Assembly: GCA_021404985.1 (NCBI GenBank)
Contig: QWHP01000171.1
Location: forward strand, 1-6,524
Reading direction: 5' to 3'
Length of the DNA stretch: 6,524 nucleotides
From: Actinobacteria bacterium ATB1
Lineage (GTDB): Bacteria; Actinomycetota; Acidimicrobiia; UBA2766
Shown one piece after another: positions 1 through 5,377 of this stretch. The position numbers and the translations under genes are program-made. Below the pieces are notes generated by a model, which saw only the letters and a list, made by a program, of their open reading frames with translations, searched no databases and was not told where the DNA came from. Position 1 is the first letter of the stretch, and the number at the start of each line of letters is the position of its first letter.

Positions 1-2
1 CG

Positions 3-236
3 ATCGCGGCGCGTGAAGCCGGCGACCTGCCGCTGCGCTTTCAGCTGCTGATCTACCCGGCCACCGACATGCGCCGCCAGGCACCATCCCACACGACGAA
101 CGGCCAGGGTTACCTGCTGACGCGCGACACCATCGCCTGGTTCCACGACCACTACCTCGGCGATGCTCGAGTACCTGTCGGGGGCGCAGAACACGAAGCA
201 GCACCCGAACGAGAACTTCGCCCGGGAGCTCTGTGA
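3..236 (+). pseudogene. HSL-type alpha/beta hydrolase (acetyl-esterase-like), internal fragment broken at a chimeric seam
   Basis: The reading frame is open at the left window edge and ends at TGA 234-236. The first 54 codons (3-164) read like the segment that follows the GDSAGG nucleophile elbow in the hormone-sensitive-lipase family of esterases: FQLLIYPATD, then NGQGYLLTRD, then WFHDHYLGD. These enzymes hydrolyse small carboxylic esters in the cytoplasm. Homology stops at LGD. The last 23 codons resemble no hydrolase and are the out-of-frame reading of the DUF1800 gene that starts there. The catalytic Asp and His of this family lie downstream of LGD, so the product as written cannot be an active esterase. 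Six of seven leucines are CTG, unlike the CTC-leaning genes that follow. The nucleophile Ser would lie upstream of the window. Family assignment is fairly sure. Whether the break is biological or technical is open. Confidence 0.78.
155..168. other. Chimeric junction between an esterase gene and a DUF1800 gene
   Basis: To the left, frame 3 encodes conserved esterase sequence up to the LGD codons ending at 164. To the right, frame 1 encodes conserved DUF1800 sequence beginning with the Ala codon at 160 and Met at 163 (AMLEYL). The bases at 160-164 (GCGAT) satisfy both families, so the join carries at most a few bases of shared sequence. No inverted repeat, target duplication or transposase is visible at the seam. 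The change of family, frame and codon preference at a single point is seen directly. The cause (assembly or amplification chimera, or microhomology-mediated deletion) is inference. Confidence 0.75.
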
Positions 237-1107
237 GCTCTTTTCCTTGGGGCCTGTCCATCCCGTCACCGGAGCGAAGAACTACACCGAGGACGAGATA
301 AAGGAGATGGCCCGCGCACTGACCGGCTGGAGGCTCGCCTGGCCACCCCCACGCCTCGTCAGCTTCGAGTCCCGCTATCACGATGCCGGGACGAAGACGT
401 ACCTGGGAGCGCAGCGTGCCGGCGGCGGCGCCGAAGAGGTCGCAACGGTCGTAAACGCGATAACGGCCCATCCGAGCTGGACGGCATTCGTTCCCTCGCG
501 CCTCTACCGGGAGATAGTCGGGCTCGAGCCTTCTGCCTCCGTGCTCGCGGAGTTGGGTGCTGCGTTCGGGCCCGAAGGCGACCTGAGGGCCCTCGTGGCG
601 GCGATCGTCCGCCGGCCCGAGTTCATCTCCGACGCTGCGATCGGCTCGCGCGTCAAGTCACCTGTAGAGCTCGTTTGTGCCCTCATGCGAATCCTGCGGA
701 TCCAGGACCCTTCCTGGCTCGGTGTGATGTGGCGCATGCAGAGCAGAATGGGACAGAACCCCTTCTTCGCCCCGAACGTGAACGGTTGGCCCTCCGGTGT
801 CGAATGGATGCACGCCGGGCATCTTCTCGCCTGGTCGGGCATGCTCATGTCGGCACTATGGTGGCGGGACTCAGGGGGAAACGACGTCCCGGCGGAACGT
901 CGCATCCAGGCTCTGCGGGACCTCTACGCCTCCTCGACCCCCGCCACGATCGTGGACAGGTCGGTGTCGCTCGCCGGTCTCACCGGGATCACCGGATCTA
1001 CCCGCAACGCGCTCCAGTCCTTTGCGACGGCAGGAACATGGAACCACGCCCGTGCAGTCGGGGTCCTGCACCTCCTTCTGTGCTCGCCCGACTTCTTCGT
1101 GAACTGA
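163..1107 (+). CDS. DUF1800 family protein, N-terminally truncated
   Basis: This is the C-terminal 314 residues of a DUF1800 protein. Family members are usually about 450-550 residues, so roughly the first third is missing. Counting from Met163, the family hallmark is PNENFARELCELFSLG (residues 15-30), followed by YTEDEIKEMARALTGW (41-56). The C-terminal signature MGQNPFFAPNVNGWPSG lies at 196-212, and the family-typical LLLCSPDFF closes the protein. ATG163 is not a credible native start: it falls inside the conserved domain, has no upstream Shine-Dalgarno, and the codon before it (Ala) already fits the family. The biochemical role is unknown. DUF1800 genes are very often followed by DUF1501 genes, as here, and full-length members usually carry export signals, which this copy would have lost. 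It ends 8 bp before the DUF1501 start, so the two are almost certainly co-transcribed. Confidence 0.9.
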   Translation: MLEYLSGAQNTKQHPNENFARELCELFSLGPVHPVTGAKNYTEDEIKEMARALTGWRLAWPPPRLVSFESRYHDAGTKTYLGAQRAGGGAEEVATVVNAITAHPSWTAFVPSRLYREIVGLEPSASVLAELGAAFGPEGDLRALVAAIVRRPEFISDAAIGSRVKSPVELVCALMRILRIQDPSWLGVMWRMQSRMGQNPFFAPNVNGWPSGVEWMHAGHLLAWSGMLMSALWWRDSGGNDVPAERRIQALRDLYASSTPATIVDRSVSLAGLTGITGSTRNALQSFATAGTWNHARAVGVLHLLLCSPDFFVN

Positions 1108-1115
1108 GGTCCGAG

Positions 1116-2465
1116 ATGAGCGAGCGCACTGCATCGATCGAGCGGCGAGCCTTCCTCAGGTCGGTCGGGGCACTCACGCTGGGCGGGGCCGCCGGCAGCC
1201 TCACCCTGCGCGTGTACGGTGGGCCGGAGGCGGGCGCTCTGGAAGATCTCGCCGGGAGCACCGCGCCCCCCGGGACGCGAGTCCTCGTTCTCGTCGACAT
1301 GAACGGCGGGAATGACGATCTCTCGATGCTCGTGCCCGTGGACGACCCCTGGTACTACGACGCCTCCTACGGACACGGGGGGCTGGCGGTCTCTCCGGCA
1401 TCGGTCCGTCCGATCGCCGGGATTTCCGGTTGCGGGCTCCACCCGTCGCTCGCCTGGCTCGCCTCCCGCGCCAACGCCGCTGGGGACGTCGCCTTCGTCC
1501 TCGGAGTCGGGCAGACCCAGACGCACGAGTTCTCACATTTCGTCGCAGAGGACAACTGGCGTACGTGCGTGGTCGGTGGTGTCGAGCCGACCGGCTTCCT
1601 CGGCCGGTTCAACGATGTGGCCCATGGTGGATCACCCGTCGCGTCCGTCTCCTTGAGCGGACTGCACCCTTCCCTCGTCGGCCGCCAGGTGCACGTCCTC
1701 GGAGTCCCGTCCGTCGCGGACTTCGGCGTCGAGGCCTCCTGGCAGTGGGAGGAGGACGACGCCTACTGGGCCGCATTCGCGGCGATGGGGGACCAGGGAC
1801 TCAGCGGGAACCTCGGCGCCGCTGCAAGCATGATCCGCCAGACACTCGAGGCGGAATCCGTGATCCGGCCCGCGGCCGACCCCGCCCTCGACCAGGGTCT
1901 CGAATGGGGATCACTCGCCTGGCAGATGGCACAGGCTGCGGCGATGATCAATGCGGGTGTGCCCTGTCAGACCTACGTTGCCCACCTCGGTGGCTTCGAC
2001 ACACACGACAACCAGCTCACACGCCAGGCAGAGAAGCTCACCGAGGTGGACGATGCCCTGAGGGTCCTCTTCGCGTCCCTCTCCCCGGCAAGGACCGGAG
2101 ATGTCTGCGTGCTCCTCCGCAGCGAGTTCGGGAGACAGGTGACGGCGAACGGCTCCGGCGGCACCGATCACGGGCAGGCGGGGACGGACATCCTCGTCGG
2201 GAGCCCCGTCACCGGAGGCGTCTACGGCGAAGCCCCGACCCTGGACCCAGGGGGACCAACGAGGCCGAATCGGATCTGGGATGCCCGTGTGCCCACCATG
2301 GATTTCAGGCGTGTGTTCGCGACCGTGCTTACCTGGCTGGGGAAGGACAGCGGCGTTTCCGAGGACGTCCTCGGTGCGGACTACGAGGAGCTGAGCGTCC
2401 TCAGCGGTGGCCCGCCGGCACGCGTGCGACTCCCTGCCCCCTCGAGGAGACGGCAACCGGCATGA
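1116..2465 (+). CDS. Tat-exported DUF1501 family protein
   Basis: A complete protein of 449 residues, in the usual size range for DUF1501, a family related to the alkaline-phosphatase/sulfatase fold with no settled function. The N-terminus has a twin-arginine signal: RRAFLR at residues 10-15, then a hydrophobic Ala/Gly/Leu stretch to about residue 31, so export in folded form is expected. Domain landmarks in order are MNGGNDDLSMLVP (62-74), the QTQTHEFSHF region (near 130-140), LGGFDTHDNQ (291-300) and SEFGRQ through GTDHG (336-353). The Asp/His residues of the last two motifs are the likely metal or active-site positions by analogy to the superfamily. I chose ATG1116 because it has GAGGT six bases upstream (1106-1110) and places the Tat motif at the N-terminus. 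The frame is open further upstream, but only as a shadow of the DUF1800 gene. It follows DUF1800 by 8 bp, the standard arrangement for this pair. Confidence 0.93.
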   Translation: MSERTASIERRAFLRSVGALTLGGAAGSLTLRVYGGPEAGALEDLAGSTAPPGTRVLVLVDMNGGNDDLSMLVPVDDPWYYDASYGHGGLAVSPASVRPIAGISGCGLHPSLAWLASRANAAGDVAFVLGVGQTQTHEFSHFVAEDNWRTCVVGGVEPTGFLGRFNDVAHGGSPVASVSLSGLHPSLVGRQVHVLGVPSVADFGVEASWQWEEDDAYWAAFAAMGDQGLSGNLGAAASMIRQTLEAESVIRPAADPALDQGLEWGSLAWQMAQAAAMINAGVPCQTYVAHLGGFDTHDNQLTRQAEKLTEVDDALRVLFASLSPARTGDVCVLLRSEFGRQVTANGSGGTDHGQAGTDILVGSPVTGGVYGEAPTLDPGGPTRPNRIWDARVPTMDFRRVFATVLTWLGKDSGVSEDVLGADYEELSVLSGGPPARVRLPAPSRRRQPA

Positions 2466-2556
2466 CCTCGCTCCGTGCCTTGCACATCACCCTCTGTCAT
2501 TCCGGAACGTTTCGTGTTGTACTGGTGCGAGAGGAGTCCAGAGCGGGGGTTGACGC

Positions 2557-2988
2557 ATGAACGTGGAAGACGTCCTCGATTCGAAGGGAAGGCAGGTCGC
2601 GATCATCGGGCCCGACGCCTCGATCGCCTTGGCCGTTCACAAGCTCAAGACCGCCGGCATCGGATCTCTCGTGGTCTCCGAGGACGGCACGACGGTCAGC
2701 GGAATCGTTTCCGAACGCGAGGTCGTGCGTGCTCTCGCCGAGCACGGGGCGGAGCTCCTCCGGCTGCGAGTGTCGGACATCATGCGGCGTCGAGTCGTGA
2801 CGTGCTCGCGGAGCGACAGCATCCAGAGCGTGATGACCGAGATGACCGTGAGCCGCAGTCGCCACGTGCCCGTCGTGGAAGCCAACCGGCTGTGCGGCCT
2901 GGTGAGCATCGGCGACCTCGTGAAGAAGCGGCTCGAGGAGCTCGAGCTCGAGGCGAACGTCCTGCGCGAGTACATAGTGGCGCGCTGA
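2557..2988 (+). CDS. Two-CBS-domain protein
   Basis: A 143-residue cytoplasmic protein made of a tandem CBS pair (Bateman module) and little else. CBS1 spans about residues 12-67 and ends with GIVSEREVVRAL. The linker VSDIMRR leads into CBS2 at about 78-125, with RHVPVV (102-107) and GLVSIGDLVK (114-123). The C-terminal tail (125-141) is a charged Glu/Leu helix typical of these small proteins. CBS pairs bind adenine nucleotides. The ribose-binding S-x-x-D pattern is intact in CBS2 (S117, D120), whereas CBS1 has Glu55 where Asp is usual. ATG2557 has a GGGGG tract (2545-2549) seven bases upstream, with GAGGAG further back at 2531. The 91-bp gap to DUF1501 suggests a separate transcription unit, though no convincing promoter or terminator shows. 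The partner and ligand are unknown. Confidence 0.92.
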   Translation: MNVEDVLDSKGRQVAIIGPDASIALAVHKLKTAGIGSLVVSEDGTTVSGIVSEREVVRALAEHGAELLRLRVSDIMRRRVVTCSRSDSIQSVMTEMTVSRSRHVPVVEANRLCGLVSIGDLVKKRLEELELEANVLREYIVAR

Positions 2989-3001
2989 CCGGGCCGTGAC
3001 G

Positions 3002-3280
3002 TCAGGCTGTCAGGACTTCGATGACCGCATCGCGGCCTTGTGCCTTCGCGATCTCGGCCGCCGTAGCGCCCGTTGCATCTCTGGCCTCGACGTCCGCTCC
3101 GGCGGCGCGGAGCTCACGGACGACCTCCGGTTTGCCGTTGAGGGCGGCGATGTGGAGGGCGGTGTTCCCCCAAGGGTCCTTGGCATCGACGTCTCCGCCC
3201 GATCTCACGTAGCGCCTCACGTTCCGGACGATGCCTGCCTGTGCGGCCCAGAAGAGGTAGTCGGGGTTCTTCGCGGTCAT
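3002..3280 (-). CDS. Small ankyrin-repeat protein
   Basis: A 92-residue protein consisting almost entirely of three ankyrin repeats: about residues 5-35 (degenerate, with LFWAAQAG), 36-68 (canonical, GNTALHIAALNGKPEVV then AAGADVEARD) and 69-92 (short C-capping repeat, GATAAEIAKAQG). There is no signal peptide or membrane segment. Ankyrin stacks act as protein-binding scaffolds, and the partner cannot be read from sequence. The ATG lies one base after the TGA of the upstream SDR gene, with GGAG about ten bases before it inside the SDR's last codons, so translational coupling is likely. Its 3' end faces the CBS gene with a 13-bp gap and no clear terminator. Pairing with an SDR raises the possibility of a binding partner or modulator of that enzyme, but this is speculation. 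Confidence 0.88.
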   Translation of the reverse strand: MTAKNPDYLFWAAQAGIVRNVRRYVRSGGDVDAKDPWGNTALHIAALNGKPEVVRELRAAGADVEARDATGATAAEIAKAQGRDAVIEVLTA

Positions 3281-3281
3281 G

Positions 3282-4202
3282 TCAACTCGCTCCGTAGACA
3301 GATGCCGGCTGGGGCGCCTCGGCGATCAGCCCTCTGACGGCCGAACCGACCTCGGCAGGGTCCCAGCGGGAGTCCTTCTCGATTCGAGGTCCATGCTGCC
3401 AGCCGTCGGCAACCGAGAGCATCCCGCCCTCGACCTCGAACACGCGCCCCGTGACGTCCGCGCTGTCCGCGCTGCCGAGCCAAACGACCAAAGGCGAGAC
3501 GTTGGCGGGGTCCATCGCGTCGAACTCGCCTTCGGCGGGTACGGCCATCGTCTCGGCGAAGACCTGCTCGGTCATCCGAGTACGCGCTGCCGGTGCGATG
3601 GCATTGGCAGTGATGCCGTACCGTCCCAGCTCTGCTGCCTGCACGAGGGTCAGTGCCGCGATGCCGCCCTTTGCCGACGAGTACGCGGCCTGCCCCACGC
3701 TCCCCATGAGGCCCGCACCCGACGAGGTGTTCACGATCCTGGCGTCGACTCGCTCTCCCGCCTTCGCCTGCTCCCGCCACCAACTCGAAGCGTGACGTGC
3801 CGGCGCGAAGTGGCCCTTCAAGTGGACACGGATCACCGAGTCCCACTCGTCCTCTCCGGTCGAGAAGCTCATGCGGTCCCTGGTGAACCCGGCGTTGTTC
3901 ACGAGAACGTCGAGCCCGCCGAAGTTCTCGATCGCCGTTCGAACGAGCTTCTCCGCCTGCACCCAGTCGGCGACGTCTGAGAAGTCGGGGACGGCTTCGC
4001 CCCCGAGCTCCCGGATCTCGGCGACGACGTCGTGTGCGGGCGACTGGGAGCTTCCGTCACCGTCGGGAGCCACGCCGTAGTCGTTTACGACGACGCGTGC
4101 TCCCTGCCGGGCGAACTCGAGGGCGTGCTCACGTCCGATTCCGCGACCGGCTCCGGTCACGATGACGATGCGTCCTTCACAGATTCGCGTGGTGCCAGGC
4201 AT
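3282..4202 (-). CDS. SDR-family NAD(P)-dependent dehydrogenase, HSD17B4-like
   Basis: A 306-residue short-chain dehydrogenase, longer than the roughly 250-residue classical enzymes. The cofactor motif TGAGRGIG is at residues 16-23. NDYG (40-43) after the second strand places an Asp where NAD-preferring enzymes have it. NNAG is at 102-105. The active site is Ser161, Tyr174 and Lys178 (YSSAK). The tetrad Asn region reads VHLKGHF, with His127 where classical SDRs have Asn, as in the 3-hydroxyacyl-CoA dehydrogenase domain of HSD17B4/MFE-2 proteins. A likely reaction is oxidation of a 3-hydroxyacyl-CoA or hydroxysteroid-type substrate, which is inference. The start has no Shine-Dalgarno, but a TANNNT hexamer ends seven bases before the ATG, suggesting a leaderless message. 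The first 46 bp overlap the 3' end of the membrane-protein gene, and an inverted repeat lies 11 bases upstream. It is followed directly by the ankyrin gene. Confidence 0.93.
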   Translation of the reverse strand: MPGTTRICEGRIVIVTGAGRGIGREHALEFARQGARVVVNDYGVAPDGDGSSQSPAHDVVAEIRELGGEAVPDFSDVADWVQAEKLVRTAIENFGGLDVLVNNAGFTRDRMSFSTGEDEWDSVIRVHLKGHFAPARHASSWWREQAKAGERVDARIVNTSSGAGLMGSVGQAAYSSAKGGIAALTLVQAAELGRYGITANAIAPAARTRMTEQVFAETMAVPAEGEFDAMDPANVSPLVVWLGSADSADVTGRVFEVEGGMLSVADGWQHGPRIEKDSRWDPAEVGSAVRGLIAEAPQPASVYGAS

Positions 4203-4483
4203 TGCGACAGCGTATCTGACGGATCGTCAGATCGACCATTTCCCAGGTCGCTGAGCTCGGGGCGAACCCTTGCGACGTAGACGATCGAAGCAACGATCCC
4301 TGCGAGGAGGAAGAGGAGGGTACCCACCACCAAGAGCAGGACCCACGTCGTGTGGTGCCTGCCGATCGCCCGCCACTCGTGCTCGGGGTGGCTGACGGCG
4401 TCCACCGCCGCCCAGACCGGAAACGCGATCGCGGCGATCGTGACGAGACAGATGGCGACGAGACCGACGACGGTCCAGACCAA
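4157..4483 (-). CDS. Small two-helix membrane protein, TTG start (DUF2516-like?)
   Basis: A 108-residue protein with two hydrophobic segments at about residues 2-27 and 46-71. They are joined by a short charged loop with HPEHEW and RHH, and followed by VYVARVRPEL and a polar tail. The layout (W..AVDAV, then W..IGR..TTWVLLLV, then VY...VRPEL) resembles small actinobacterial DUF2516-type membrane proteins, but I am not sure of the family. The TTG start is chosen because a perfect AGGAGG (4495 to 4490 on this strand) sits six bases upstream and the first helix begins right after it. Starting further upstream would add sequence that is only the antisense of the crotonase gene. The last 46 bp overlap the SDR start in another frame, and residues 84-90 are encoded by an inverted repeat that looks regulatory. 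The true C-terminus is therefore set by two functions. Role unknown. Confidence 0.74.
   Translation of the reverse strand: MVWTVVGLVAICLVTIAAIAFPVWAAVDAVSHPEHEWRAIGRHHTTWVLLLVVGTLLFLLAGIVASIVYVARVRPELSDLGNGRSDDPSDTLSQCLAPRESVKDASSS
4203..4214 (-). promoter_or_regulatory. Candidate leaderless promoter -10 element for the SDR-ankyrin pair
   Basis: On the minus strand the hexamer TACGCT (4214 to 4209) fits the actinobacterial TANNNT -10 consensus and is followed by six bases and then the SDR ATG. That spacing would put the transcription start at the A of ATG, the usual geometry of leaderless genes, and it agrees with the absence of a Shine-Dalgarno sequence. The possible -35 (GGTCGA, 17 bp further upstream) is weak. 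The inverted repeat occupies the spacer. Confidence 0.42.
4214..4232. promoter_or_regulatory. Probable TetR-type operator, perfect 8-3-8 inverted repeat
   Basis: The sequence ATCTGACG-GAT-CGTCAGAT is a perfect inverted repeat with 8-bp arms and a 3-bp centre. It ends 11 bases upstream of the SDR start codon. On the SDR strand its last base is also the first base of the candidate -10 hexamer, so a repressor bound here would cover the promoter spacer. Size and symmetry fit operators of TetR-family repressors, which commonly control acyl-CoA and steroid catabolic genes in actinobacteria. No regulator gene is in the window, so the cognate protein is unknown. The site lies within the coding region of the membrane-protein gene. 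I see no second copy in the window. Confidence 0.62.
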
Positions 4484-4489
4484 CGGGCT

Positions 4490-4495
4490 CCTCCT
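4490..4495 (-). promoter_or_regulatory. Ribosome binding site AGGAGG of the small membrane protein
   Basis: A perfect six-base Shine-Dalgarno sequence on the minus strand is followed by a six-base spacer and TTG at 4483-4481. It is the strongest ribosome binding site in the window and decides the start of a gene that would otherwise be called too long or missed. It lies in the 33-bp gap between this start and the divergent crotonase ATG at 4517. Confidence 0.75.
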
Positions 4496-4516
4496 CGGGG
4501 ACCTTGTGCTGCCAGT

Positions 4517-5377
4517 ATGCCCATGATGTACGAGACACTTCGCACCGAGACGCAGGACGGGGTATTCGTCATCACCCTGTCGCGTCCCGATGCATACAAC
4601 ACGATCACCCCCAGGCTGAGGGACGACCTCTCGGACGCGATCGACGAGGGCGAACGCGACCGGGACGCCCATGTGCTGCTCCTGCGTGCAGAGGGCAAGG
4701 CGTTCTGCGCCGGCTACGGTCTCGACTGGGCGACGACGGGCCGGCTCGCCGACCTGCTCCCCGGCGAGGGCGACCGGGTCTGGGACTCCGTCATGGACAT
4801 GGCGATGATCGGGAGCTTCGTGGACGTGTACATGAAGCTCTGGTACGCGAGGAAGCCCACGATCGCAGCAGTGCAGGGCTGGTGCATCGGAGGCGGTACC
4901 GACATGGTCCTCTGTGCCGACATCGTCATCGCAGGCGAGGGAGCGAGCTTCGGCTACCCGCCCTCACGGGTCTGGGGGACGCCGACGACAGCCATGTGGG
5001 TCTACCGGCTGGGTCTCGAGCGAGCGAAGCGCTACCTGCTGACAGGAGACGAGATCCCGGCACCCGAGGCTGCCGCTTCCGGCCTGATCCTCGAGTGCGT
5101 ACCCGACGACGAGCTCGACGGCCACGCCATGGCTTTCGCGAGACGCATGGCGCAGGTCCCGACGAACCAGCTGGTGATGCTCAAGCTCCTCTGCAACCAG
5201 ACGGCGGAGAACATGGGCCTCGCCTCGAGCCGGACGCTCGGCACGCTCTTCGACGGCATCGCCCGGCATACGCAAGAGGGTCTCGACTTCGTCTCACGTG
5301 CTGTGGAGCTCGGCTTCCGCGAGGCGGTTCGAGAACGCGACGACCCCTTCGGCGACTACGGGAGCAGACCGAGGTGA
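4517..5377 (+). CDS. Crotonase/enoyl-CoA hydratase family protein with atypical active site
   Basis: A 286-residue crotonase-fold protein acting on an acyl-CoA in the cytoplasm. The two oxyanion-hole segments are present: AFCAGYGL (62-69) and WCIGGGTDM (122-130). The trimer/CoA region continues as ADIVIAGEGASFG and YRLGLERAKRYLLTGD. The two catalytic glutamates of classical enoyl-CoA hydratase (rat numbering 144 and 164) are not conserved: the first position is Asp129, and the second falls in YPPSRVWG, with Pro149/Ser150 instead of Glu. Plain hydratase activity is therefore doubtful; isomerase, hydrolase or another crotonase reaction is possible. Closely similar YPP-RVWG crotonases are common in mycobacteria and relatives. 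ATG4517 is one of three in-frame choices (4517, 4523, 4526), none with a well-placed Shine-Dalgarno, so the start is uncertain by up to three residues. The 3' end overlaps the next gene by GTGA. Confidence 0.91.
   Translation: MPMMYETLRTETQDGVFVITLSRPDAYNTITPRLRDDLSDAIDEGERDRDAHVLLLRAEGKAFCAGYGLDWATTGRLADLLPGEGDRVWDSVMDMAMIGSFVDVYMKLWYARKPTIAAVQGWCIGGGTDMVLCADIVIAGEGASFGYPPSRVWGTPTTAMWVYRLGLERAKRYLLTGDEIPAPEAAASGLILECVPDDELDGHAMAFARRMAQVPTNQLVMLKLLCNQTAENMGLASSRTLGTLFDGIARHTQEGLDFVSRAVELGFREAVRERDDPFGDYGSRPR

Noticed and set aside
1..236. A genuine fused esterase-DUF1800 protein
   Set aside because: The two domains are in different frames, so no single protein spans the seam, and the esterase loses its catalytic Asp and His.
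675..1115. In-frame open extension upstream of the DUF1501 start, adding 147 residues
   Set aside because: It is the off-frame reading of the DUF1800 gene. The Tat signal and the GAGGT site both place the start at ATG1116.
2500..2511. TTCCGGAA and overlapping AACGTT palindromes upstream of the CBS gene; GGAAC as an ECF sigma -35
   Set aside because: No matching -10 at the expected spacing, and such short palindromes are expected by chance.
2466..2556. Possible terminator or small gene in the 91-bp gap between DUF1501 and the CBS gene
   Set aside because: I see no hairpin followed by a T tract and no coding signal. It probably holds the CBS promoter, but no hexamers convince me.
1430..2560. 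Long open frame on the plus strand overlapping DUF1501, and similar long Arg/Pro-rich frames elsewhere
   Set aside because: These are typical shadow frames of GC-rich coding DNA: low-complexity Arg/Pro/Gly composition, no domain, and overlap with well-supported genes.
2985..3005. CTGAC...GTCAG inverted repeat between the convergent CBS and ankyrin genes as a bidirectional terminator
   Set aside because: The stem has only five pairs, the loop is 11 bases, and there is no T tract. It is too weak to call.
4484..4672. Longer minus-strand version of the membrane protein starting inside the crotonase gene
   Set aside because: The extra residues are antisense to conserved crotonase codons, while TTG4483 has a perfect ribosome binding site and leads directly into the first helix.
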